64,000 nucleotides of DNA from Collinsella sp. (GCA_018378775.1 JAGZWV010000003.1:31734-95733), one strand, 5' to 3'. Shown: positions 50,701 to 59,602, numbered from the stretch's first letter. The notes: generated by a model not told the origin, from the sequence alone. Made by a program: numbers and translations.

Positions 50701-50702
50701 TT

Positions 50703-51614
50703 TTAAGCACGTGCTGTCTGGGCGATGCCAGCCTTGGCATTTGCGCGTTTGCCGGCGAGTTCGCAAAAAATTGCGCCGCCGATGATAAGTGCGGCTCCCA
50801 TTAGGCGGATTGGTGTTATGGCTTCGCCTAAAAGGACGGCGGAGAATACAACGGCCGAAAGCGGCTCGAGGTAGCCGACAACCGCGACGGTCTGGACGGG
50901 CAGCTTGGCGACGGCACTAAAGTAGAGCAGGCAACCGATGCCAGTGTTGACGACGCCGAGCATGGCGACGGCGCGCCAATCAATACCGGCGGCGACGCCG
51001 GCGGACAGGAATAAGGGAGCGCCCTGCGTGATGAGCGTAAGGACCAGCGCGGTCACAAAGGCGGCGCTCACCTGGAGCGTGGAGTTCTCGAGGCCTTCGA
51101 TGTGTGGCGCACCCTTGCTAGCGATGACCATCAGCGCATAGCAAAATGCCGAGGCGATGCCGCAGGCGATACCCGCAATGGGCATATTGCCGCCTAGACC
51201 TTGTGCTGCAATGAGAAAAGCACCGCAAGCAACGGCGATAAAGCCGGCGATTTTGCCACCGGTCAGCTTTTCGCCAAAAATGAGCGGGGAAAGGGCCATA
51301 ACGATGATGGGGCCGCAGTAATACAGCAGCGAGGATACGCCGACGCCGATCGTCTGGTAGGCGCGGAACAGAAAAATCCAGCTGGCGCCCAGCGCGGCTC
51401 CCGAGAGGAGGAGGGCTGCGGCTTCGCGGGGGCGAGATGGCGCCTGCAACTTATGGCGTTGCGTAGTGACGAGGATGACAACGAGTGAGAGCGCACCCAA
51501 AAACGTGCGCAGGAGCACGATGTCGGAGCTCGGCAGCGCGATGGTGGCGGCGATGATGCCGTTGGAGCCAAACAATAGCAATGCTGCTAAGTACGTAAAC
51601 AGTCCGTTGTTCAT
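50703..51614 (-). CDS. EamA/DMT-superfamily transporter
   Basis: A protein of 303 residues with ten predicted helices and two EamA repeats (SSDIVLLRTFLGALSLVVIL; VGYLEPLSAVVFSAVLLGEAITP, a typical EamA-end stretch). It is divergent from a LysR gene, 118 bp apart, with a LysR-like palindrome between (51645-51661). It is likely a metabolite exporter induced through that regulator. Substrate unknown. Confidence 0.92.
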   Translation of the reverse strand: MNNGLFTYLAALLLFGSNGIIAATIALPSSDIVLLRTFLGALSLVVILVTTQRHKLQAPSRPREAAALLLSGAALGASWIFLFRAYQTIGVGVSSLLYYCGPIIVMALSPLIFGEKLTGGKIAGFIAVACGAFLIAAQGLGGNMPIAGIACGIASAFCYALMVIASKGAPHIEGLENSTLQVSAAFVTALVLTLITQGAPLFLSAGVAAGIDWRAVAMLGVVNTGIGCLLYFSAVAKLPVQTVAVVGYLEPLSAVVFSAVLLGEAITPIRLMGAALIIGGAIFCELAGKRANAKAGIAQTARA

Positions 51615-51644
51615 GCGCTGACATCCCCTCTATATCCGAGCATG

Positions 51645-51661
51645 TTCACTATGGGTGAACT
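51645..51661. promoter_or_regulatory. LysR-type operator between DMT and LysR genes
   Basis: GTTCACTATGGGTGAAC is a 17-bp palindrome (GTTCAC-N5-GTGAAC) that satisfies T-N11-A. It lies 31 bp from the DMT start and 71 bp from the LysR start. Confidence 0.65.
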
Positions 51662-51732
51662 GGCTTTAGAAGAAAAGCGAATATAATGCATGGATAACAT
51701 GACAAAGACTCATGCAAAGGTGGAGGGGTGCC

Positions 51733-52590
51733 GTGGAAACGAATATTCAAAAGATGCAGGTGCTGCTCGAGACCGTGCGTGCCGGCAGTTTTACGCGCGC
51801 CGCCGAGCGCCTGAGCTATTCGCAGTCGGGCGTGAGCCGTATGGTGGCCGATCTCGAGGCCGACTGGGGCTTTAAAGTGCTCGATAGAAGCCGCGAGGGC
51901 GTAGTGCTTTCTGCCGATGGGCGGCAAATTATGCCGGCGGTCGAGGCGTTATGCGAGGAATTTGTTCGTTTGCAGCGACGGGTGGATGAGATGCGTGGGC
52001 TCATGCGCGGCAAAATCTGCATCGGTACGTTTTCGAGTGTGGCGACCCACGTGCTGCCGCCGGTGATTGCGCGCTTTCGTGCCGATTACCCGGATGTCGA
52101 TTACGAGCTACTGATGGGCGATTACTCGGAGATTGAGCAATGGGCGGCGGAAGGGCGCTGCGACCTGGGCTTTATCCCGCGTGAGCCACGAGAAAACGGC
52201 ATGGCATCGCGGTCTTTGGTGCGTGATGAGCTGATGGCGGTGGTGCCAGCAGATTCGTTGCTTGCCGCGGCGGAGGTCGTCTCTCTTGTCGATTTGGCAA
52301 ACGAGCAGTTTATTCTGCTGGAACGAGGTACCGATGACGAGATTACGCCGCTGTTCCGTCAGGCGGGGCTGACGGCGCGCTCCAAGCTGTTGACCTGGGA
52401 TGACTATGCGATTATGGCTATGGTCGAGGACGGCCTGGGCGTGAGCATTCTTCCGGCGCTCATCTTGCGTCGCTGCCAGTTCGATGTTGCCGTGCGTCCG
52501 CTCGAAGGGCATCCCCATCGGCAGATCAACGCCATATATCGAACGGCCGATGTTTCGCTTGCCGCCGCTCGATTCCTTGAATACCTCTAA
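51733..52590 (+). CDS. LysR-family transcriptional regulator
   Basis: A GTG start at 51733 is chosen because GGAGG lies six bases upstream; 285 residues. The HTH reads GSFTRAAERLSYSQSGVSRMVADLEADWG. The effector domain ends normally. It is a likely regulator of the divergent DMT exporter and is similar in arrangement and sequence (DDYAIMAMVEDGLGVSIL) to the LysR at 16689, suggesting a duplicated regulator-exporter module. Confidence 0.92.
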   Translation: METNIQKMQVLLETVRAGSFTRAAERLSYSQSGVSRMVADLEADWGFKVLDRSREGVVLSADGRQIMPAVEALCEEFVRLQRRVDEMRGLMRGKICIGTFSSVATHVLPPVIARFRADYPDVDYELLMGDYSEIEQWAAEGRCDLGFIPREPRENGMASRSLVRDELMAVVPADSLLAAAEVVSLVDLANEQFILLERGTDDEITPLFRQAGLTARSKLLTWDDYAIMAMVEDGLGVSILPALILRRCQFDVAVRPLEGHPHRQINAIYRTADVSLAAARFLEYL

Positions 52591-52651
52591 ATGAGCGCAC
52601 ACCGTTGTCGCTTTGGGATAAATCTCGAGGTTTGGCTCATTTTATTTTTGA

Positions 52652-52734
52652 AATTGAACTTTCAAATGAGGTGCCGCGCTATACTGCTTGCTAAATTGAA
52701 CTTCGGTTCAATTCGTGTTCTATAAATTGAACTT
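52652..52734. promoter_or_regulatory. Three phased AATTGAACTT boxes
   Basis: Identical AATTGAACTT boxes start at 52652, 52694 and 52725, that is 42 and 31 bp apart, or four and three helical turns. The middle one is half of the palindrome ATTGAACTTCGGTTCAAT (52695-52712). They precede an HTH-containing gene, so autoregulation by that HTH is a natural inference. Confidence 0.7.
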
Positions 52735-52753
52735 TGCCAGCAAGGAGGTTCTA

Positions 52754-54274
52754 GTGGCCCAAGAGACGTTTAGCGATCGCCTGCGACAGGCTATGTCCGA
52801 TCGCGACGTTCGACAGTCGGACGTGATTCGTGCATCGGAGATGCTCGGCAAAAAACTCGGCAAGAGTCAGATGAGCCAATATGTGAGCGGCAAGACGATC
52901 CCGCGGCGCGATGTGGCAGAGCTGCTCGCCCGTATTTTGGAGGTCGATGTTACCTGGCTGCTCGCCGGTGACGCCGATCAAGGCGAGACATCATCGCCCC
53001 GCAACGATTCCAAGCCCGAACACCATCCCTCAGCTCAAATTGCAAGGAGCACCACCATGCGTACTTTTTCTAAATCCACCAAGCTCGATAACGTCCTGTA
53101 TGACGTGCGCGGTCCCGTCGTCGACGAGGCCGCCCGTATGGAGGACGAGGGCGAGCGCATCCTCAAGCTCAATATCGGCAACCCGGCGCCCTTCGGTTTC
53201 CGCACGCCCGATGAGGTCATCAAGGACATGCGCCAGCAGCTGCCCGACTGCGAAGGCTATTCCAACTCGCGTGGCCTGTTCTCCGCGCGCAAGGCGATCA
53301 TGCAGTATTCGCAGATCAAGGGCTTGCCCAACGTTCAGATGGAGCATATCTACACAGGCAACGGCGTATCCGAGCTCATTCAGCTTTCGATGAACGCGCT
53401 GCTCGACAACGGCGACGAGATTCTGATCCCCAGCCCCGACTATCCGCTCTGGACGGCGTGCGCAACCCTTGCCGGCGGTCATCCCGTGCACTATCTGTGC
53501 GATGAGCAGGCGGATTGGTATCCCGACCTGGAGGATATGGAGTCCAAGATCACGAGCGCGACCAAAGCCCTCGTCATCATCAACCCCAACAACCCCACGG
53601 GTTCCGTCTATCCGCGCGAGGTGCTCGAGGGCATCGTCGAGGTTGCACGCAGGCATCAGCTGATGATCTTTGCCGATGAGATCTACGACCGCCTGTGCAT
53701 GGACGGTTACGAGCACGTCTCGATTGCCTCGCTCGCTCCTGATCTGCCCTGCGTCACCTTTAGCGGCCTTTCCAAGTCGCACATGATCGCGGGCTATCGT
53801 ATTGGCTGGATGGTGCTTTCGGGCAACCAGCGCTGCATGAGCGACTTCATCATGGGCATTAACATGCTCTCCAACATGCGCCTGTGCTCCAACGTGCCGG
53901 CTCAGTCGATCGTTCAGACGGCACTCGGTGGTCATCAGTCCGTTAACGACTACATCCGTCCCGGCGGCCGCGTCTACGAGCAGCGCAACTTTGTGTATGA
54001 GGCGCTCAACAAGATTGACGGCATCTCGGTGGTTAAGCCGCGCGCGGCGTTCTACATCTTCCCCAAGATGGATGTGAAGAAGTTCAACATCACCGATGAC
54101 GAGCAGTTCGCCCTTGACCTGCTGCACGAGAAGAAGATCCTGATCACGCGCGGCGGCGGCTTTAACTGGGCTGAGCCCGACCACTTCCGTATCGTGTACC
54201 TGCCGCGCATGGAAGTGCTCAAAGAGTCCCTCGAAGACCTCGCCGACTTCTTTGACCATTACCGCCAGGCGTAA
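52754..54274 (+). CDS. XRE-type HTH fused to a class I aminotransferase (AlaA-like)
   Basis: GTG 52754 follows AAGGAGG; 506 residues. Residues 1-65 form an XRE-like HTH (SDVIRASEMLGKKLGKSQMSQYVSG), 66-100 a polar linker, and 102-506 a complete PLP aminotransferase with NPNNPTGSV, FADEIYDRL and the PLP lysine in TFSGLSKSHMIAGYRIGW. It probably makes alanine or glutamate from pyruvate or 2-oxoglutarate. An internal ATG at 53057 has its own AAGGAG at seven bases, so a 405-residue HTH-free enzyme may also be made. Confidence 0.92.
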   Translation: MAQETFSDRLRQAMSDRDVRQSDVIRASEMLGKKLGKSQMSQYVSGKTIPRRDVAELLARILEVDVTWLLAGDADQGETSSPRNDSKPEHHPSAQIARSTTMRTFSKSTKLDNVLYDVRGPVVDEAARMEDEGERILKLNIGNPAPFGFRTPDEVIKDMRQQLPDCEGYSNSRGLFSARKAIMQYSQIKGLPNVQMEHIYTGNGVSELIQLSMNALLDNGDEILIPSPDYPLWTACATLAGGHPVHYLCDEQADWYPDLEDMESKITSATKALVIINPNNPTGSVYPREVLEGIVEVARRHQLMIFADEIYDRLCMDGYEHVSIASLAPDLPCVTFSGLSKSHMIAGYRIGWMVLSGNQRCMSDFIMGINMLSNMRLCSNVPAQSIVQTALGGHQSVNDYIRPGGRVYEQRNFVYEALNKIDGISVVKPRAAFYIFPKMDVKKFNITDDEQFALDLLHEKKILITRGGGFNWAEPDHFRIVYLPRMEVLKESLEDLADFFDHYRQA

Positions 54275-54296
54275 CGGCAAAGGTAGCCTGTAATGA

Positions 54297-54335
54297 AACG
54301 GTCGGCCCGCAACGGATGCGGGCCGACCGTTTTCT
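54297..54335 (+). terminator. Intrinsic terminator after the fusion gene
   Basis: AACGGTCGGCCCGCA (54297-54311) pairs perfectly with TGCGGGCCGACCGTT, followed by TTCTGTCT. Confidence 0.9.
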
Positions 54336-54402
54336 GTCTAAGCCCGTGCTGTTAGCGCTTGTCTCGTTGAGCGGGCGAGGTTCGCGCGTGAGCGGCTAGT
54401 TC

Positions 54403-54423
54403 TATTCCAAAATGGAATACAAT
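54403..54423 (+). promoter_or_regulatory. Operator and -10 box of the hydrolase/PTS cluster
   Basis: Palindrome TATTCCAAAATGGAATA (54403-54419) overlaps TACAAT (54418-54423). A further half-site TGGAAT is at 54433. The palindrome contains the T-N11-A of LysR sites, and a LysR gene closes the cluster at 59706. Confidence 0.55.
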
Positions 54424-54500
54424 GGGCTTAAGCTGGAATTGATGTCCGGGTACCTGCTTTTCTAGAATGTTTTCAACAAGATGAAAGGCGGTTCCAACCA

Positions 54501-55535
54501 ATGATTATCGATGCAAATTCCTACTGGTTCGACGAGCGCATCTTTCATGACGAGACGCTCTGCGAACAGTTTTTGGCCGAGGTACCCCGCGCCTATGACA
54601 CCGAAGGCTATCTGACCATGAATTCCGCCGGCAAACGACAGATCGTGATCGAGATGCCCGCCGGTTCTCCGGGTCTTAACTACATTGAGGGCGACTACAC
54701 CCTCGAGAAGCGCTTGGCCGATATGGATGAGGCGGGGGTCGACAAGGCGATCCTCAAGCTCCCCGGCTGTCACGAGTGGATGTCGCTCGAGATGTGCCGG
54801 CGTTTCAACGACGGTATGGCTGCTGACGCGAAGGCGTCAAGTGGCCGTCTGATTCCGCTTGTCGCTGTGCCGCCCTTTGGCACCAAAGCGAATTTGGAGG
54901 AGCTCGACCGCAGGCTCGACGATGGTTTTGCGGGTGTGCAGCTCTGTGCTCACTACGGCAAGCGCTATCTCGACGACCAGGTCTTCTCGAGCTTTTTCGA
55001 GCACCTGAACGAACGCCATGTCACCGTTTACGTGCACCATGTTCCCGTGCCGGTCGAGAACGAGTCGCTTCTCGCGTACGACAACCTTCGCCGCTCTTAT
55101 GGCCGCTGCGTCGACCAAACTACGGCGATCGGCCGAGAGATCTTTGGTGATTTCTTTGAGCGCTACCCCAATATCAAGATGGTCCACTCCATGCTCGGCG
55201 GCGCATACTTTGCGTTCAAGGAGATGCTGCTGCCTCATGGCCCCAAGCGCCCTGATGCTTCTGGCCGTTTTCAGGTCGATACCGAGACCGTTTCCAGGCA
55301 CCTCGAGAACAACATCTATTTCGACATGTCCCATGCTCAGCCTTGGGGCAAGACACTCCTCGCCTGTGCGGTTGACGTGCTGGGTGCAGACCATATTGTT
55401 TTTGGCACGAGCTATCCCGTTAAACGCGAGTGGCTCACCGAGGGTGTCGCCTGCGTTCGCGCTGCAAATCTGAGCGATACAGACAGCGACCTTGTGCTTG
55501 GCGGTACAGCGCAGCAACTGTACGGTGTCGAGTGA
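54501..55535 (+). CDS. Amidohydrolase-2 family (COG2159) protein with missing metal ligands
   Basis: A protein of 344 residues in the ACMSD-like TIM-barrel family. Late motifs are retained (YVHHVP, VHSMLGGAYF) but the N-terminal DxHxH is DANSYWF and the final FGTDYP-type Asp is replaced (FGTSYP). So two of the usual metal-binding sites are lost. It is the first gene of the cluster; the next gene begins 26 bp later. A catabolic enzyme with changed chemistry or a non-catalytic partner are both possible. Confidence 0.85.
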   Translation: MIIDANSYWFDERIFHDETLCEQFLAEVPRAYDTEGYLTMNSAGKRQIVIEMPAGSPGLNYIEGDYTLEKRLADMDEAGVDKAILKLPGCHEWMSLEMCRRFNDGMAADAKASSGRLIPLVAVPPFGTKANLEELDRRLDDGFAGVQLCAHYGKRYLDDQVFSSFFEHLNERHVTVYVHHVPVPVENESLLAYDNLRRSYGRCVDQTTAIGREIFGDFFERYPNIKMVHSMLGGAYFAFKEMLLPHGPKRPDASGRFQVDTETVSRHLENNIYFDMSHAQPWGKTLLACAVDVLGADHIVFGTSYPVKREWLTEGVACVRAANLSDTDSDLVLGGTAQQLYGVE

Positions 55536-55561
55536 GCGGCAATCAGAGGGGAGTATCTGCC

Positions 55562-56809
55562 ATGGACGAAGGAGAGATGAGGGCTGGGGCCGCTCGTGTG
55601 GCCATCGATCTTGGGGACGTGTTGCCGTTCGACGGTTTCGACGAACTCCGTCATGAGGTCTTCGCCCGTGCCCTTATCATCGAGGGAACGGGGCGACGCG
55701 CCTGCGTCCTTTCGCTTGAGGTCACCTCGATCGCTCCGGCTCTACTCGCCGATCTGCGTGAGATTGTTGAGGATGCCGCCAATTGCAGCGGTGCTTATTC
55801 TTGGGTGGTTCCTACCCACACGTTTTCCATGCCTCACGTCCGCACTCCCGGGCATCTTGCCGACGATGCTACCCGCAATCGCAACGAGCGCTATCGCGCA
55901 GCACTCGTCGCTGCCGCCCGCACGGCTGTCGAGCGCGCTGTTGCGGGCATTCGCTCCGTCACTCTCGCCACTGTGGAGGGCGAATGCCCCGTGAACGTTA
56001 ATCGCGACATCGAGACGCCTGCCGGCTGGTGGTTGGGCTCGAATCCCAGGGGGTTTGCCGACCACACGATGCCCGTACTCGCCATAAGGGATGCCGGGGG
56101 CGAGTATGTTGCCGTGCTCGCGACGGCGGACGTTCAGTCCTCCGTGCTCGACGGGTCGCGCGACTCCGAGGGGAGGCGCATGGCGAGCGGAGACCTCTTT
56201 GGTTTTGCCGCCATGTCACTCGAGCGCGAGCTGGGCGGCGTTGCCCTGTTGCTGCCAGGCGCCGCGGGCGACCAAAGTCCGGCGGAGCGCGCCATGAACG
56301 TCATGTTCGATGCGGCCGGCGTTAAGCAGACGGTCGATGCCCATGAGGACGGATACCGCATGTTGCACCAGCAGGGGCAGGCCTTGGGCGATGCTTTAAT
56401 CGAGACCGCTCGCATGGCGCGTGAGGATGACGCTACCGGCATCGATGCCCGCACGGTCGACGTTCTCCTGCCCGCTCAGACACGCGCCGATTTTCACTCT
56501 TTGGCTCCGCACCGAACGTATGAGTTTCATGCCGCTGGCGAGCAGCGCACGAGGGTCTATCTGCTCCGGCTGGGAAACGTCGAGCTTGTCGGCGTACAAC
56601 CCGAGGTCTCGAGTGCATTCGGCGCCACTGTGCGCGCCGCTCGGTCCGGCTCTGTGTTCTTTGCCACGCTCGTCAACGGCGGACAGAAGTACCTACCGGC
56701 TCCCGACGCGTACGAAAAGATCACCTATGAGGCCATGAACTCCGGTTTTGCCGCCGGATCCCATGAGCGCCTCGTCGAAATTATCATTGCCGCCTTGAAT
56801 GCGGCGTGA
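55562..56809 (+). CDS. Neutral/alkaline ceramidase-like hydrolase, first copy
   Basis: ATG 55562 follows GAGGGGAG; 415 residues. It fits the N-terminal catalytic domain of the neutral ceramidase family: VVPTHTFSMPHV in the place of the THTHSGPGG zinc motif, and LLPGAAGDQSPAERA in the place of the GDVSP motif. No signal peptide or membrane segment, unlike secreted ceramidases, so the substrate should be intracellular. Amide-bond hydrolysis of an imported molecule is inferred. It lies 18 bp before a second, divergent homologue. Confidence 0.75.
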   Translation: MDEGEMRAGAARVAIDLGDVLPFDGFDELRHEVFARALIIEGTGRRACVLSLEVTSIAPALLADLREIVEDAANCSGAYSWVVPTHTFSMPHVRTPGHLADDATRNRNERYRAALVAAARTAVERAVAGIRSVTLATVEGECPVNVNRDIETPAGWWLGSNPRGFADHTMPVLAIRDAGGEYVAVLATADVQSSVLDGSRDSEGRRMASGDLFGFAAMSLERELGGVALLLPGAAGDQSPAERAMNVMFDAAGVKQTVDAHEDGYRMLHQQGQALGDALIETARMAREDDATGIDARTVDVLLPAQTRADFHSLAPHRTYEFHAAGEQRTRVYLLRLGNVELVGVQPEVSSAFGATVRAARSGSVFFATLVNGGQKYLPAPDAYEKITYEAMNSGFAAGSHERLVEIIIAALNAA

Positions 56810-56827
56810 CACAGAAGGAGAACGTGC

Positions 56828-57946
56828 ATGAACATTGGACACGCGCGCCGCAAAATCACCCCACAGGGCGACATCTACCTGATTGGCTACCGCAATCTTC
56901 CCAACCGTCTTGAACCTGCGACGGGCGTCCATGACGACGTCTTCGCCAACGCCATTCTCTTCCAGCAAGGCGAACGTGAAGTGTTTCTCTTTAATGCCGA
57001 TGTCCTCGAGTTCGAGGAAAGCATGGCCGAGGAAGTCAAGACAATGCTCGCCGAGCGCTACGGCATTGACCGTGATTGCGTCCTGCTCTCGGCGACGCAC
57101 GACCATACTTCAATCGTCGCTTACCACCGCAGCTGGTGGACGGGAAAATTCGACGAGAACTACTACCGCTGGTTCCTCGATACCATTTGCCAATGCTTTG
57201 AGGAGTGCCGCGCCAACGCACAGCCCGCGATTTGTCGCTTGGGCAAGCGGGTCATCACCGGTTTCTACGACAACCGCATCATCCCAGGTGAACTCGCCGA
57301 CAATGAGGTCATTGTCGTATCGTTCTTCGATACCGAAGGCAAGCCATTTGCGGGCTTTGTGAACTGGGCGGTGCATTCCGCTTGCGTCGGACCCGACTGC
57401 ACGGAGCTCACGAGCGAACTCGCCGGTCTCACCGGCAAAAAGCTCGCTCAGAGTCTTGGTTACTATCCGGCCATGGTCGTCGGTGCTGCTGGCGACTGTA
57501 GCGACCGCAATTTTCGCCAGGGACGCGGCATTCCCGAGATCGAGCGCGTTTCGACCGGTCTTGCCGAGGCGATTTCCCAGATCAAGCTCGATCGCGAGGT
57601 CGTTCTCGACCGCATCGAGCCTCAGACGTTCTATCACACCGTTGCCCATGACGACTTTTCGCTCACGCTTAAGTGTGCCGTCATCAGTTTGGGCGGCCTG
57701 CATCTCTTTGTGTTCCCGAGTGAGCTCGGCAGCGACTTGGGTATTCGCATGAAGCGCGAATGCCCGGTCGAGGGAATAGTTTGCGGTTACACCAACGGCT
57801 ATTTCGAGTATTTTCTTCCGGCACGCGAGTACGGCCTCTCCTTTGAGACCGAGCGTACTCAGATTCCCCAGGGCGAACCGGAACGTCTGTGTGACAAGTT
57901 CTGCCAGACGACGAGACTTCTCGGCGCAGCAGATTCGCGTTTGTAG
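56828..57946 (+). CDS. Neutral/alkaline ceramidase-like hydrolase, second copy
   Basis: A protein of 372 residues; AGAAGGAG precedes the ATG. Motifs are SATHDHTSIVAYHRS, FVNWAVHSACVGP and VVGAAGDCSDRNF, matching the ceramidase-type zinc and oxyanion regions. It is distinct from copy one (low visible identity), so the two may act on different parts of a substrate or as a heteromer. It is cytosolic. A 193-bp gap separates it from the PTS gene; I see no gene and no strong hairpin in that gap. Confidence 0.78.
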   Translation: MNIGHARRKITPQGDIYLIGYRNLPNRLEPATGVHDDVFANAILFQQGEREVFLFNADVLEFEESMAEEVKTMLAERYGIDRDCVLLSATHDHTSIVAYHRSWWTGKFDENYYRWFLDTICQCFEECRANAQPAICRLGKRVITGFYDNRIIPGELADNEVIVVSFFDTEGKPFAGFVNWAVHSACVGPDCTELTSELAGLTGKKLAQSLGYYPAMVVGAAGDCSDRNFRQGRGIPEIERVSTGLAEAISQIKLDREVVLDRIEPQTFYHTVAHDDFSLTLKCAVISLGGLHLFVFPSELGSDLGIRMKRECPVEGIVCGYTNGYFEYFLPAREYGLSFETERTQIPQGEPERLCDKFCQTTRLLGAADSRL

Positions 57947-58139
57947 ACCTGATTGCGTGACATGGGCCAATGAGGCTCGCCGCCATGTGATCGGCATCTT
58001 CCATCTTCTCTGCCGTTTCGCATCCCGGGCGTACGTGCGTCCGCGGATTTCAAAGGGGGAAGCGGGTTCCTTGCCCTCCCACGTCGACTACGGAGGCATG
58101 AAATCGATGCTATACCCCGCTCAGAAAAAGGAGAATTCC

Positions 58140-59582
58140 ATGAAATACCAGAAGCTTTGCGATGAAATCATCACAAAGGTCGGTGGTCGAGACAATGTGT
58201 TAGACGTGAGCCACTGCATTACGCGTCTCCGCTTCCACCTCAAGGATGAATCGCTCGCCCAGACCAATGAGCTTAAGGCGACGAAGGGCGTCGTTGACGT
58301 CATCCAGGCCGGCGGACAGTATCAGGTCGTGATTGGTGCCACTGTCGAGGCCGTCTACAACGACCTTGTTCAGATTGGCGGGTTCGACTCCAAACCCGCA
58401 CTCGATATCGATGAAGGCGACGACGTCAAAAAGGGCGATCCATTCTCGCGTCTGCTGGCCATCATCTCCGAGATTCTGCAACCGGTTCTTGGCGTGCTTA
58501 TGGCCGGTGGCTTTATCAAGTCGATGCTCGCGCTCTGCACGGTTGCCGGTTGGCTTGCCAAGGACAGCAATACGTATGTGACGCTCTCGGCAATCGGAGA
58601 TTCGGTCTTCTATTACTTTCCGCTAATCATTGGCTGGACGTCGGCCAAGAAGTTCGGACTTAAGCCCGTTATGGGAATGGCGCTCGGCGGTATCCTCGTC
58701 TATCCGACGCTCGTTGCCCTTATGGGCGGAGATCCGCTCTACACGCTCGGCGCCGGTACGGTCTTCGAGTCCAATGTCTACGGTGATATTTTTGGCATCC
58801 CGCTGATCATGCAGAATTACTCATCGACGATTCTGCCTGCGATCTTTATCGTCTGGATTGCCTCCAAGGTGCACAAGGCCCTTTCTAACGCGCTGCCCGC
58901 GCTTGTGAGCTCGTTCTTCTCCAACATCCTGACGCTCCTCATTTGCGGCATCCTTGGCCTGCTTGTGGTCGGTCCGGTCATGACGGTCCTCTCCAACATC
59001 GTTGCCCAGATCATTCTGATGCTCATCAACTTCCAACCCGCCATCGCCGGCTTCGTCATCGGCACGTTCTGGAGCCTGCTCGTCATGTTCGGCCTGCACT
59101 GGGGCATCATCCCGCTGTGGTTCCTCGATGTCGCAACCTACGGCTATGACCTCATTAACCCGCTCGTGTATGCAGGCGGTTGTGCCATCGCCGGCGCTGT
59201 GCTTGGCATGATCATCCGAACCAAGGACTCCGAGGAAAATGCTGCCGTCAACATTCCCGCCCTTGTCTCTTCGATTTTCGGTGTCAACGAGCCTGCGCTT
59301 TACGCCATCTTGCTGCCGCGTAAGCGCCTTATGTGGGCAACCTTTATTTCCGCTGGTGTAGGCGGCGCCATTGCCGGCCTCATGGGTGCCAAGCTCTATG
59401 CCTTCGGCGCCTCCGGCCCGCTCGGTTTCCCGAGCTTTATTAACCCTGCCGGCATCGACACGGGCTTTATCGGCCTTGTCATCTCCGGTGTGGTCGCTTT
59501 CGTTCTGGCTCTTGTCGCCGCTATGGTGATCGGTACCAAGAAGGACGAGGGCGGTAAGGCACTCAACATCTCGGTGGACTAG
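58140..59582 (+). CDS. PTS EIIBC component (glucose/beta-glucoside superfamily)
   Basis: ATG 58140 follows AAAAAGGAG; 480 residues. The EIIB domain is N-terminal, with phospho-acceptor Cys26 in DVSHCITRLRFHL; the EIIC membrane domain (about 105-470) follows with ten hydrophobic segments and GVNEPALYAILLP near its end. There is no EIIA domain, so phosphate must come from a separate EIIA. It should import and phosphorylate a sugar or sugar-containing compound, supplying the hydrolases upstream. Confidence 0.93.
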   Translation: MKYQKLCDEIITKVGGRDNVLDVSHCITRLRFHLKDESLAQTNELKATKGVVDVIQAGGQYQVVIGATVEAVYNDLVQIGGFDSKPALDIDEGDDVKKGDPFSRLLAIISEILQPVLGVLMAGGFIKSMLALCTVAGWLAKDSNTYVTLSAIGDSVFYYFPLIIGWTSAKKFGLKPVMGMALGGILVYPTLVALMGGDPLYTLGAGTVFESNVYGDIFGIPLIMQNYSSTILPAIFIVWIASKVHKALSNALPALVSSFFSNILTLLICGILGLLVVGPVMTVLSNIVAQIILMLINFQPAIAGFVIGTFWSLLVMFGLHWGIIPLWFLDVATYGYDLINPLVYAGGCAIAGAVLGMIIRTKDSEENAAVNIPALVSSIFGVNEPALYAILLPRKRLMWATFISAGVGGAIAGLMGAKLYAFGASGPLGFPSFINPAGIDTGFIGLVISGVVAFVLALVAAMVIGTKKDEGGKALNISVD

Positions 59583-59602
59583 TCTTTCTGCGCACTTTGA
59601 TT

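Noticed and set aside
50475..50702. c-di-AMP (ydaO) riboswitch before kup
   Set aside because: The conserved aptamer blocks could not be matched on either strand; only palindromes and hairpins are visible.
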